This document shows, in pieces, positions 11,171 to 22,214 of a stretch of DNA of 64,000 bases. This DNA is from Colocasia esculenta (taxonomy: Eukaryota; Streptophyta; Magnoliopsida; Alismatales; Araceae). The stretch is from positions 78,352,631-78,416,630 of the forward strand of contig CM024755.1 of assembly GCA_014218235.1 (NCBI GenBank), in the 5' to 3' direction. The notes beneath the pieces are model-generated. The model searched no databases. It saw nothing but the letters and a program-made list of their open reading frames with translations, and had not been told where the DNA came from. How positions within the stretch are numbered: position 1 is the first letter of the stretch; each line of letters begins with the position of its first letter. The position numbers were made by a program, and so were the translations under genes.

Positions 11171-11520
11171 AAAAAGTATTCATCCCATCTGGAGCTTCAT
11201 TATCATTCGCCAAAGTGGTCCAACTCCATTCTTTAGGAACTGTGGAAGAAAGCCAAAGAGCTGCATGTCCTTCCAGACTTGAATCTGCCTAGGAAGGGTT
11301 GACAAGATTACTTTTGATTCATGGGACTTTACCAAATTTAAGATATTTTGATTCAGAAACTAACCTGCAGACTGGCAGAAACAGAGGTAAGCTTCTCAAA
11401 TGCAGAATCATTCTGCACAGTATAACGAGCTATTCTTGGTACAAACTTATCAGGTAATGGATGGTGAAACATAACCTTGGATGTGTGTAGATGGGCCATC
11501 CCATATAAGTTGTAGTCAAC
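11171..11520 (-). pseudogene. REV3: REV3-like gene fragment (DNA polymerase zeta catalytic subunit), two exons
   Basis: Two minus-strand exons, 11365-11520 (donor CTGCAG|GTTAGT) and 11171-11288 (acceptor CTTCCTAG), join in phase to give about 91 residues without a stop. The first begins V-D-Y-N-L-Y-G-M-A-H-L-H-T-S-K-V. This matches the region of plant and animal REV3 that reads D-Y-N-L-Y-G-M before the B-family polymerase N-terminal domain ends. The second contains L-W-L-S-S-T-V-P-K-E-W-S-W, which resembles the following stretch of plant REV3 as I remember it. Pol zeta performs translesion synthesis in the nucleus. Only a small N-terminal segment is present, with no polymerase motifs, so the fragment cannot act as an enzyme. 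Family assignment is from memory. Confidence 0.65.
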
Positions 11521-12330
11521 CTACATATGAAGCAGCAATAGCATAGACCATGTCAAGATTTCATTTCGCAAAGTAGCAAAATAACGTGGATAATCACTGA
11601 AGCATACAATTATAAGTACCAAATTTACATCAACCTCAGAAATCAAAAATCGAATGCCACAAGCCAAAAGACAGAAAGAGGAACTACGATTGGTGAAACT
11701 ATAGTAAGCACAACACAAGTGCATGAGAATCACATGAACTTCACACTTGGAATATTTTACACAACATATGCAAACCAAGATAACAGGCCGTAAAACTCAA
11801 TGTTCATCTGCTAGACTTAATTCACGTCCGTTAGACTCAATTCTCTTGCAACCATGGAACACAGCTCACTGATATCTTTCAGATATACTGACACTGAGCA
11901 GGTTTCCTTTTTCTTTCTCTAATTTGTCTTCTGGAAGGCGTGATTTAACTGACATCTTTCTACAGGTGCGTTGTATCCAAATAATCTCGTCAGTATTAGA
12001 TACCTGCCAAACAGCTACCCTATCCCGCCACCTTTTGACTGTTGTTAGCACGGTTTAAGGAAAGACAGCTTATAATGCTAACGTAAAGGTATCTCTGCAT
12101 AGTCTTTAAATTAGCGTTCCAAGAACAGCATTTATTACAAGTTTGAAATATGGAGCTATAAGCATGTTTATCAGCTTGAGTCATGTTTTTGACTAAGAGA
12201 TTTTTCTTATAAAATAAGTTCATGACTTGATCAACAAGTCCCTTGAATAAAGAAAGTGTTTTCACAGAGAATATCTTAAATAATTAACCAGGCATATAAT
12301 AGTAGTTCCTCAGCGTAAACTAAAACAGGA
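11521..12330. other. CACTA interior with no assigned gene
   Basis: Mostly AT-rich and intron-like. The minus-strand ORF at 11866-12051 (K-R-W-R-D-R-V-A-V-W-Q) has reasonable composition but no recognisable domain and no clear splice context. I leave it unassigned. Confidence 0.4.
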
Positions 12331-13104
12331 ATCGATTTATATAATACTCAGAGAGTACGAGTTAACTCTGAAAGTCGATTCCTTGAAATGTATGAACTAT
12401 GTCGATTTAAATATTGCTGCATCTCTAAGAATCAATTCTTTCGGATACGAATAAGAGTTAGTTTTATCCTTAAAGTCGATTCTTTTTACTAAAGATCAGG
12501 AATCGATTCTTTCAAGTGATCGTGAGAGTTGATTTATTCCAGAGAATCGATTCTTCTAATTGAAGCTTGAGAGTCGATTTCCTTAAGTTGACTGGGAGTC
12601 CATTATGTATTCAGGGAATCGATTCTTTCAAGTTTGTTCAGAGAGTCTTGTATTTCGGGAGTTGTTTCTTTACACTTCGGGAGTCCATTTTCCTGGGAGT
12701 CTATTCTTTCTTTCTTAGTCTTAAGAATTGATTTTTACATTGTCCAAGGGAGTTGATTTTTCTGCTTAATATTTGAGAGTCGATTCTCCTCTGAGAGTCA
12801 ATTCTATACTGTCTTAGAGAGTCAATTCTCTCTTTCTTGGTCTTGAGAATCGATTTTTACATTGTCTCAGGGAGTCAATTTTTCTGCTTAATATTTGAGA
12901 GAGTCAATTTACCTCTGAGAGTTGATTCTATACTAAGTTCTGGAGAGTCCATTCTCCAAGAGTTAGTCGCCGAGAGTCGATTTCTTCCTTAAGATTATGA
13001 CTTGATTTCTGTGTCAGTTTTGTAGGAATCGATTCTTTTATGCATTCTGAGAGTCGATTCTTGAAAGACTGCTTCTTCAATGGTTCTTCTTAGAATCGAT
13101 TCTT
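12331..13104. repeat. Degenerate GAATCGATTC / GAGAGTCGATTC repeat field
   Basis: About 30 imperfect copies of a 10-14 bp word with the core TCGATT, spaced 20-40 bp apart, including the perfect 10-bp palindrome GAATCGATTC several times (for example near 12500, 12546, 12617, 13028 and 13093). Spacers are T-rich and not conserved, although a longer unit near 12710-12790 recurs near 12830-12910. No coding sequence overlaps it. Confidence 0.8.
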
Positions 13105-14864
13105 GTGTACTTATCTTTAATTTTGTTATCACTATGGGTTAGTTTTTGTTATACTTAGCTCCAATTTTTGTAATAGTCAGTTTCAATTTTGTTATCACCA
13201 AAACTTAAATTAATTAAGGGATATCCAAGTGATAATGAGGATTACTTGAACCATGTTCATCAATATGCAAATGCAAACATGAGATTTTATTTGCAAGGGA
13301 GTTTCCTAGAAAAGTTGCAGATGAGCGGAAATTATTTCCCATGAATTTTCACTTTCCAGTGAGAGATTTCACATGATCTTCCATTTCTACGGAAACTGGG
13401 AAAATGCAAACAAAAAGACAAATCAGACTGGTCCAGGCGGGTTCCAGTCTGGTTCATCCCGTTCGGGCCCAAACCAGCCAGTTTTGTAGAATCTTGCCCC
13501 ATAGCATAATGCATCTGAATCTTCTAGCTCTCAGGTGTCTAGCAGTCTCTCTCTTCCATGAGACATTAACTGTAGGCAATATCCAGAACCCACTACTGAA
13601 CTTACCTAAACCTCAGAGCTTCCCCTCTCTCACACTGGTTTTGTCAGGTTCTGCAGGTCACAAGCCCATCCACTGCTTGAGTACCCACCGTGAACAGACT
13701 CAGTGGCATCCTAAGCAGATATGAATCAGGATTAACAGCTCAATCACCCACATTGGTAAAGGGACATTGTAAATTGGTGTCTCTTGCATAGTAAGATCTC
13801 TTCTAAATGATAAAAGCCCAGTGGAATTGTTATTGACACCTCATACCCAGGAGTTACCCCGGCAACGAAAAATATAAATCTGATTTGCCAGTCACATGGC
13901 ATACACCTTCCATTTGGTGTTCATATTGTGTTCAACATATTCACTTCTGCTTTTATTCTCACATGGTTATGCTGTGGTGTTAGTATAGATTAATTTTGTG
14001 ATTATAATTTTTTCATTGGTATGAAGAAGAGCCAAAAAAATAGAACATGAGTGTATTAGTATCTTGAGCAACTTTTTATCTTACTTATCTGAAGATGTTC
14101 ACCTTTGTACCTTTATTTGTATTAAAAAAACGTGGGAGGAAGTAAGGATTATTTATATTATCAAGACACATTATTGCCAAGACACATATTTTTAAAACAT
14201 TCTGGATTACATGTGGAATTAAGAGAGTAAGGGCAGGTAATCATTAGAAAACATGTATTACTAAAAAATAGGAAATAAATGAAGAGAACTATGCATAGAA
14301 GGCTGACTAGGATCTGCTGAAGAATCAATCACATCTGATTCCAATTCAGAATGGCCAAATCAACTGATCCATAGGAAGTCAGGCTGATCATTTTGATCAG
14401 CCAGAGTTGGCCCAGATTGGGAGGGATCTGTTGATTCAAAAGGTTTCTAAAAGACATTAAAAGCCACTTCCCACAAACTCAGATGTCGAAGTAGTTTATA
14501 AGTTAATCTTTATAAGACCGATGAAAAGAAAAAATCAACATTTGCTTACAAAGACAAAATATAATCACTCCAGTTTGAAACAAATACTCAACACCTAATT
14601 GTTTCCCCATTTTTCTGCTTGCTTCCCATTTCTCTGATTTAATCACGCTGCCTCTTTACATGTGATATAATTAAAGAGACTGGAGCACAGAGAAAAAACA
14701 AATCAGGATTCAACAACATAATTGCTGCTTTCATGGTTGCAAATAAAAACCTCCTAAAGACATGAGCTATTCAGCACATGAGGTCACCATCCCCTTAAGT
14801 ACATTATTGTCATAGAGAAAACATCTATCATGCATTAGTACTATCATGAATTAGGCGAACTTAC
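13105..14864. other. CACTA interior with no assigned gene
   Basis: I see no exon that joins to the neighbouring captured genes. The last MOB1 exon(s), expected here on the minus strand, were looked for and not found. The ORF at 13404-13724 has no domain. Confidence 0.4.
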
Positions 14865-15254
14865 CCATGTGAATAAAGTAAAATGCTTAAAGCAAGTGTT
14901 GAGATGAGCTTCTTCCTGGAGACTAACAATCTTCTAAAAGTGTGAGTGGTAGATGTGAGCATAAACCCTGAACAAGCGCTTGAAGATTGTTTTAACAATT
15001 TCCAAAAATTAGGAGGAAATGGTGAACCTGAAATATGCATCAGTAGTAAGCTCAAAACTTGTGTTTCCTTAAAAAAAGGATTGATGTTTCTTGACAAAGG
15101 AATTTCACAACATGCAATACCAAGTTTTTGAGGAAACATTGTCTCACCATCAAGTTGTTCTGCAATCCAATCCATCAAATATTCTACATATTTTGGTGCA
15201 GAGACTTCTGTGGGTTTCTTTATCTGAGCCCCATCAGCCCACCTATACTGAAAC
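14865..15254 (-). pseudogene. MOB1: MOB1 (MOB kinase activator) fragment, two exons
   Basis: Exon one, 15121-15254, reads Y-R-W-A-D-G-A-Q-I-K-K-P-T-E-V-S-A-P-K and continues to E-Y-L-M-D-W-I and F-P-Q-K-L-G. Exon two, 14865-15027, gives P-F-P-P-N-F and then, in a shifted frame, V-K-T-I-F-K-R-L-F-R-V-Y-A-H-I-Y and E-E-A-H-L-N-T-C-F-K-H-F. These are hallmark Mob1/phocein sequences; MOB1 activates NDR/LATS-type kinases in growth and division control. Splice sites are intact (donors GTATTG and GTAAGT). The N-terminal exons with the first zinc ligands and the last exon are absent. A one-base loss near 15010 and a CAG-to-TAG stop at 14934-14936 break it. It follows the receptor-kinase fragment on the same strand. 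Confidence 0.9.
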
Positions 15255-15952
15255 CTACAGAACGCCACAAAAAATAGACCACAATGCATTAATAGAAAGT
15301 CAGTTTCAAATGAAGGTAGAACATTCTGTTCATTGTGTCTCAAATCTTTCATTGTGTTACAGATCTTGGATTAACCAGGACATACTGACTAGATATTCAT
15401 ATTTTCAGATCAGAGAATGTTTTGGTCGGTTTCAGGTGAACTAGCTTGTCACAAACAAAGCTATCCCCTTGACTTGTGTTTCTATGTTAACTTACCAACA
15501 AAAGTCAAGGATGAAAAATAGATTAAGGATGACGGAATAAAGGATAAAAAACCACCAGGTAAAAAAGGAGTCTAGTACTAATTACGAACCTCAGGAAACA
15601 TGCTTAATTAGTAAAACTCACCCAAGAGAAATATCTGAATTCTCAATGGCACTTTTAAAGCTTTTAAAGCTTATTTCCTTTTAATAACCCTCTAAGAAGG
15701 GACAGGAAATATATCTCAAGGGGGTTTATCTACAATTAGCACACCATGAAATGTCAGTAGAACAAGCAGAGAGTTTTGCACGTATCCCATATAATCCTCC
15801 ATCAATATAAATGGACTAAGTATATGCATTTCATGCTTGTGTAAACAAACAAGATTCATTAGTTGCTTCGTTATTTTCAGAAGAAACATTTCCCTCAAAG
15901 GTAAGAACCACAATAGATGGATCATCTTTTTCTCTGTGAGGGGAAATAATAC
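15255..15952. other. Junction between the captured receptor-kinase and MOB1 fragments
   Basis: About 700 bp without a supportable exon. The minus ORF at 15716-16081 is read-through from the last LRR exon into intron sequence. A fusion breakpoint between the two captured genes should lie here. Confidence 0.5.
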
Positions 15953-18900
15953 CCACTTGAGAACAATATTCCTGTTGAGAAGACCCTGTGGAATCATACC
16001 AGACAACATGTTGTTCTGCAAATACCTGCACTTGTTAAAGCATGTCATTAGTGGGAGATCACAACTTAAATGCAAGCACATAAAATAATGCTCATGGTTT
16101 ATCCGAGAATGCAGGATTACACTAGACCCTATTCATAAAGTTCAACAATTTTGGCACAGCTAGGTATGAGGAAAGACCCACATCAAACCTGAATCACTAG
16201 TAGCCTTAGTTGTGACAGGTCAAAGATCTCTCAAGTACTGGCCCCTCATGACCCAGCGAAGTTTGTGAAGTTGGAGCCCACAGGTTAATATCTACTGACC
16301 GTATGTCCATAATGAGTTCATTCTGCGACCTCACGGTGGGAGATGATACCAAATAAAGTTGAAGTAAAACCTTGGAGGAAATCGTGCATAGAGAAGGCAT
16401 GGTAATCTCCAGCCTTTTTAGTATCAAGTTTGACAATGAAGCTTGAAGAAAAGTTACTCCCCTGTCCTGAATTTGAATTCAATCATTGATCTAGTTTGAC
16501 AATGAAGCTTTTCCCTGGTGATTAATGTTTGGGAAAGAACGTTTTGAGAGTGATATGACTTCTTCCCCTCAATCCACTGGTAATCTCCAGCCAGTTGGCG
16601 TCTCTCACAGACATTGTTCCTCTCAGAGGTTTACCTTTTAAGGACACACAAATCTCTAGAACAAGAAAACTATTCTTTAACTGAAGAAGAAAGTGAATGG
16701 ATGCATTTTTCTCTCAAGGGAAAGGGAATTTAGATGTTGACATCGACAGAGTACATTTTCCCATAACTTTGTGGGCACAACATAATTTGTCTATGTTTTT
16801 TAATATAATTATATCTAAAAATCAACACTCATCAATTATATGTATGTAGGCATTGTTTTTGGTGGATTAGATAGTGGTGGTGTCATGCACATGTAAAGAG
16901 AAAACACATGATCAGTTACATGGAATATGATCACATCACAAAACACCACTGAGTACCAGCAGAGCTAATTATCTATTCTCTAAATTGAAATTTTATACCA
17001 TAGTCTTCTCTGTCCCACATGAAATAGAAGAAAGTAACATAGTCTTCTATGGCCCATGTGAAATAAAAGAAATCACAGTCCATGCATCCACTATATGAAC
17101 AGAAACATCTGCAGCTTGCAGCAATTACGCACTACATTTTAAGCATAAATGATTTCAAGCTGAGATTAGGAAAACAAGTATAATAACAAGTCGATGCTAG
17201 AAAACAGAAAAACCTCCATTCCATAAGCAGGAGTTATCCAGTAGCAGTTATCCTCCCATATGTCAGAAGAAAAGGGCTATTGTGTTTAGTACCATATTGG
17301 AATCCATTGGAGGTCTACTTCTGTATATGTAGAGGATTCTCTCAACTCAACACCTAGGTTTGGGTGAGTTCAGGCCTTTAACAAACACATTATACTACCC
17401 TCATATTGTAGCTTATGGGATGCACAGTTGGGGAGCTCATGAGCCATTATAGAGGCAACCGTGGGTGAACGTGTGGCTTTGTTGGGTAGGAAAATTGTTG
17501 TTGATGATGACGGTACACGGTGCAAACAGAAGCATAAAATATTATTGCAATAAGATTGCAAGAATCAATAAGTGGGGTATATGACAGGTAAGTAAATTTC
17601 AGCAAAATAAAAAGTTAAAAATGAATAATGTTCATGTGACATACTCAGACAATCAAGTCCAAAGAACAAGTTAGGGTGACAGATCTTGTTTGCATCATAT
17701 ATCAAGGGACCTTATGAAAGAATTAAATGGAATCAGTCACAGAGGACTAGAAGAAATCATGTAACAGGGGCCCAGGACAGGGATAAATAGATGATAATGA
17801 GTCTATGTGAAATAATAGGTATGGAATAAAGGCCATACTAATGTGTAGGCAAGTCTTTTTTTGTGTGGACTCAAGGCTATATCAATGTGTAGGCAAGTCC
17901 CTTTTTCTGTGGTCGGACGAGAAGTAACATATCGTGAAATATAAGCAAATTGCATAGAGAAAATGTTAATCTTTTACCAAGCATTGAGACTTACAATTCC
18001 TTCAAGTTTTGCAGGTTAGCCAATGATGACGGCAATTCACCAGTCAATTTGTTATTCTCAAGATGACTACAAAGACAGAATACTATTATTTAGTACTGCA
18101 AATCTAGGGAAGGAAGAAAGAATCAAGCATTGAGACTCAAGAAGAGTACTTACATTTTCTTCAGATTTATGCATCCACTGAAATCGGGTATAGGTCCAGA
18201 GAGTGAATTTCCGTCAAGCCATCTGATATGCGATTGGATCAGTGATCTTGATGACACAATCTAAACCATCAAGAGAATAAGAAAAGGACAAAAAATCTTA
18301 CAACTCGACTAGGCCTGTCAACTGTGTCAATTCTGGAGGGATATTGCCCGTCAAATTTGTCCTTGACAAAGTACTGTATTTAAAAACATAAGAAAAATCA
18401 GTGGTATCATCTGACAAGGATAATGCATTTATCAAAACTCACCAAAGATAACAAAGATTGAAAATGTAAAACAAATATGTAAAACATATTTAGTCATGAT
18501 TACACTGAAACAACTCTTGGTTGTGGATCAGAACTACATTGCACCCAGGACCATGAAGCTGGTAGACATGGGTCGCCACCTTCTTGTGCCCAATCTGTCA
18601 GCTGGTAACGGGAAGCAAAACTGGCCATGACAAGAGCTACAGTTCCAAAAGAGTATTTTATGTTTACAACTTTCATAACGAATGCAGATGAGATAAATCA
18701 AAATTAGAGGAGCATGTTACTAAATCTAGACTCACCATCTTTAGACTCATCAATTATCTGCAGGTACCTGTTTATCTCCAAAGCATTCAAGATTGGTCCC
18801 CTAGAAGAGTCATTTTTTTTCCTAAATGCAAATGGTAGGACAAATGGAAAAGATATGTTCTGGTACCCTGGCTCATACAACCGGTATTTTCCCTGGGCAT

Positions 18901-21086
18901 TTTCTTGAACATTAACTACAGCCTTGGCATTTTGAGCATATTCTGGGCCAGGAAGGAAAAGCCTAAATTTCCTACTCTCATCTGGAGCTAAGTCTTCAAT
19001 TTCTGCAAAGTATGAGACTGCCCACCCAAATCCTGGAAATCCTTCCAAGTTTAACCTGTAAGTTAAGGATCCATTTAGCCCCACCACTGCAGTCTGCATC
19101 ACCTTTTCTGGTGGTCTTTCACCAGTATTGACATAAACAGGCATTTTTGTAGAGATTTTTTCAGTTCCATCAGCAACATCAACAAGGTAATTTGCCTTCC
19201 TTAGAGAATCAGACTACCATATTCTGTCAAATGGATCATCAGGGTACCTGGAAAAAATGCAGTATGCTCTTAATCAAGGTTTTAAGCTGAAGCATAAGAT
19301 GAATGAGAGAGAACAAAGAGACCCTTGTATCTGCAAATAAGGTGCTGAAATAGACTTTCATGTATGCCAAATAAACCCAAGGAGCCCTTCCGCAGTTTGA
19401 AAATCAACAGCATTGAGTCTTTAAACTGGAAACACTGACAACAATGGGATTGATTGTCTTGGTTAACAGGGCCCCTTGCAGACATTTCAAATTAAACACC
19501 ATGGTGAATAAAAAGATATGTTTCACAGAAAAGTCACAGACTCATGGAAAAGAAAATATTCAAACTTTAAATGATCCCTGTGTTACTATTAGGTGGTCAT
19601 AAAAGCAAAAGTGGGGGTATGCCATGCTTCAATAAGTCCTATCAAATAAAATTTCTATGATTATGTTCCCCATTTTCTCATTCACCAAGAAGGAATTCAT
19701 GGACGAGTGGACACTGATTTGGCAATACTAAGATGACTATAACATATGATTAACAGAGCTCTAGTGCATATCACACAATTTGGACATCCACGGCATCGAT
19801 ACACAAATCTCCATCCAACACACTGATGTGCAAATGTTCAATCTGACAGAGAAGGATGCTGGTCAGAGAAAAAAAAAAAGCACAGCTTTGAGGAATAAGG
19901 CTTACCTGATAGAGTCATTACTTTCTGCACCAAAATTTATCCTTTGCAGACACGCCAAGGAAGAACCGAGTTTCAAATTCTGTATAATAAAGTGAACCAT
20001 TGAACTGACGAAGCTCAAGTGTAGAAATAAAAGGCCGCCCTGTTGTTGCATTGGATAGGCATACACTAATCGTTGGGTAAGATGCAAGCAAGATCAACTC
20101 ATGAATCTCAATAGTGTTTGCATCAGATATTACAATAGTTGACCAAGGAGTTGCACCAAGTGAGATATCAAACTTGGGGTAGACATTACTGCTGTCAAAA
20201 TTCCCATACAAGAAACTTGCCCTTACAAGGTACCTAGTTCTATTCAAGACATTTAGTGTATAGCAATACTTCCTGTCATCAGCAGGAAAATATCTCACAG
20301 TTGAGTATTGCCTTCTGTTCTCCCCCGGAACAGAGATATTAGTCGTTTCACCATAAAGCATTTGACTGTCAGGTGCCCAGTCAAGCCCAATCTTATCAGC
20401 ATACTTTTCTGTACCGCCACAGTCGATGCTAACAAAGCCTGCTCCAATGCAAAAATTAGGTAAGAGAAAAAATTGTGAAGAAAAGAACATCCATTCTAAA
20501 ATAACAAGCGTACTGAAGCCTACAAAAACTTCATGATACAACAGCATTTAGATACTCATACACAAGAAAAGACTACCTACAGAACGAATAACCACTTCTG
20601 TTCATCAGAAACACTGTTCAGACTTTTAAGATCGATTTACGTCTCTCTCTCCCTCTCTGTCTCTCTCTCTCGCTCGCCCGCCCCTCCCTCATATATACAA
20701 TTCCAACAGTTACGTTAGAACACCTCTCTAGCTCGCGTTATTTAGTCGTCCATAAAACATGTGAGAGCTCTCCTAAACACCACCATCCAACGACCAGTAG
20801 TACTTCCTAGCTTTGCCATTTTCCCGTCTCCACAGTCCTGCGCTGCTACCTCACTACCCTCCTTTCCACATGACGCGCTTCAAACAACAAAAGAACACGA
20901 AAAGAATGACAAAACCATCCACCGGCGGCTGCAATTCCCACAGAAGCATCCCACAAACCGTCCACCACCACGATCAGAGAAGACACCGCGGGCGGAGGCG
21001 GACTCACCAGGCATCTGAGCTCCGGCGGTGCGGAAGAGGAAGAAACACAGCAGCAACAGGTGCAGCAGACCGCTCGTCGCCGCCAT
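15953..21086 (-). pseudogene. Malectin-like LRR receptor kinase, 5' half only (captured fragment)
   Basis: Exons on the minus strand: 21008-21086 (ATG at 21086; signal peptide M-A-A-T-S-G-L-L-H-L-L-L-L-C-F-F ending A-Q-M-P), 19906-20438 and 18736-19247 (malectin-like domain, starting G-F-V-S-I-D-C-G-G), 18504-18636 (W-A-Q-E-G-G-D-P-C-L-P), and 18302-18373, 18154-18222, 17995-18066 and 15953-16025 (leucine-rich repeats of 69-73 bp each, ending L-L-N-R-N-I-V-L). Phases join correctly. It resembles LRR-I kinases such as Arabidopsis At1g67720 (from memory), which sit in the plasma membrane. The transmembrane and kinase exons are missing. A one-base insertion near 19945 (A-K-D for A-R-I-N-F-G) and an in-frame TAG at 19214-19216 disable it. 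The intron at 16026-17994 is unusually long, about 2 kb. Confidence 0.92.
16026..17994 (-). other. Long intron of the captured receptor-kinase fragment
   Basis: This lies between the exon ending L-Q-N-L-K-E-L and the one starting Y-L-Q-N-N-M. It contains no recognisable exon. AGTTTGACAATGAAGCTT is repeated about 65 bp apart near 16430 and 16495. Confidence 0.6.
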
Positions 21087-21261
21087 TCCCCCCCGCCTCC
21101 ACACACACACACACACACACACGAGACACACAAAAGCTCACAGCCACAGAGGGCACCACCCCCCACACCAACACAGAAGCCTCCTCCTCCCACACCCTGC
21201 GCGGGTGTGAAAGCGAGCAGGTGGGGGAAGATGGTGGAGGAGGGAAAAGGTGGATGGAACC

Positions 21262-21720
21262 TGACAGCTCCGTGCCCAGCAGGGACCTCCAGCACTCCTG
21301 GGTCTTGGGGTCGCCGAGGGTGGGGACGATGGAGCTCCACCACGGGAAGCCGGGCACCAACAGGTTGTTGCCGTCGACGCTGTCGGGGTTGGCTTTCGTG
21401 GCGGTGGCTGTGGTGTACGAGGCCGAGCACGTCGCCCCGCGGAGGATCTGGTCTCCGGTGGGAAAATGGGAGATGATTCAGAGCAGGGGGCAACCGTCCT
21501 CCCGGGGGATGTCCTCGGCGACGAGGCCTTCGAACTCGGGGCGCAGGGAGTAGGAGGCCTGGAGCACGTTGAAGAGGAGGCCATGGGGGACGCAGTCAGT
21601 GCCCTCGACGCACGGGGGGAGGCCGTGGTCAGCGCCGCGGAAGGGGAGCTCTCGGAGGAGTACGCCGACGTCGGGGTGGAGGGAGGAGCGGACGTTGAGG
21701 GGGTGCCGACAACGGTTAGG
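21262..21720 (-). pseudogene. Unidentified GC-rich coding fragment in the CACTA element
   Basis: GC content rises sharply here. One minus-strand frame reads as plausible protein: L-P-P-C-V-E-G-T-D-C-V-P-H-G-L, E-F-E-G-L-V-A-E-D-I-P, S-H-F-P-T-G-D-Q-I-L-R-G, V-P-G-F-P-W-W-S-S-I-V-P-T-L-G-D-P and E-C-W-R-S-L-L-G. One TGA (near 21478-21480) sits where CGA would fit. I do not recognise the family. Other frames stay open too, but their composition (runs of S, P, A, T) is what GC-rich shadow frames look like. It lies upstream of the receptor-kinase start on the same strand, so it is either a fourth captured gene or sequence that came with the kinase promoter. Confidence 0.5.
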
Positions 21721-21774
21721 ATGAAGCGGCTAAGGCGGCGCTGGGCAATCCGCCTAACGGAGATAGAAAAGAAT

Positions 21775-22068
21775 TTAGAGACCGAATAGATTTCGGTCTC
21801 TATTCAGTCTCTAAAATCGTAAAAATTTTGTGACCGCAATAAATTCGGTCACTATTCGGTCTCAGATTTGAGACCGAATAGTGACTGAATCTTTCGGTCA
21901 CAAAATTTCACTCGAAATCCCGCCAAATGATAGTGTTAGTGACCGAAATTATTTCGGTCACTAAATCTAAAATTTAGCGACTGATATTATTCAGTCACTA
22001 TTCAGTCTCAAATCTGAGACCGAATAGTGACTGAATAATTCGGTCTCAGATTCGGTCTCTATTACCGC
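21775..22068. repeat. CACTA right subterminal repeat array
   Basis: Copies of GACCGAATAGTGACTGAAT and its inverse, the same motif family as the left array. It begins directly at the edge of the GC-rich fragment, with no intervening element sequence. Confidence 0.88.
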
Positions 22069-22082
22069 AATTTCTTGTAGTG
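22051..22082 (-). repeat. CACTA right terminal inverted repeat
   Basis: Read inward on the minus strand it starts CACTACAAGAAATTGCGG. Twelve bases match the left end exactly. It is followed by target copy AGG at 22083-22085. Confidence 0.92.
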
Positions 22083-22214
22083 AGGTGTCGCTGTGAGGTG
22101 TCCCTTGTCATGATTACTTGACGAGGTATCCTTGCAAGGTGTCCCTCTTGTCATCATGATAGGATGAGGTGTCCCTGCGAGGTGTCCCTTGTGATCATGA
22201 CATGATACGGTGTC
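22083..22214. repeat. GAGGTGTCC minisatellite, middle part
   Basis: About 130 bp of the array left between the CACTA element and the gag-only gypsy element. Units match those at 10185-10313. Confidence 0.8.

Larger units (their letters stand above)
10314..22082 (-). mobile_element. Non-autonomous CACTA transposon carrying host gene fragments (Pack-CACTA)
   Basis: Both ends read CACTACAAGAAA inward, the terminal inverted repeat signature of the CACTA (En/Spm) superfamily. The three bases outside each end are AGG (10311-10313 and 22083-22085), the 3-bp target duplication this superfamily makes. Each end carries hundreds of bases of subterminal repeats built on GACCGAATAGTGACCGAAT. The 11.8-kb element holds no transposase I can recognise (no TNPD/TNPA-like protein). 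Instead it contains intron-bearing fragments on the minus strand, in transcription order: an unidentified GC-rich fragment, a malectin-like LRR receptor kinase, MOB1 and a REV3-like piece. Introns are kept, so capture was at DNA level. It must have been mobilised by transposase supplied elsewhere. Confidence 0.9.

Noticed and set aside
15953..21086. An intact receptor-like kinase gene
   Set aside because: The transmembrane and kinase exons are missing, a frameshift and a stop lie in the malectin-like part, and the piece is enclosed by CACTA ends.
20813..21584. Several long overlapping ORFs on both strands
   Set aside because: High GC content keeps shadow frames open; their composition is low-complexity and includes CA-repeat translation.
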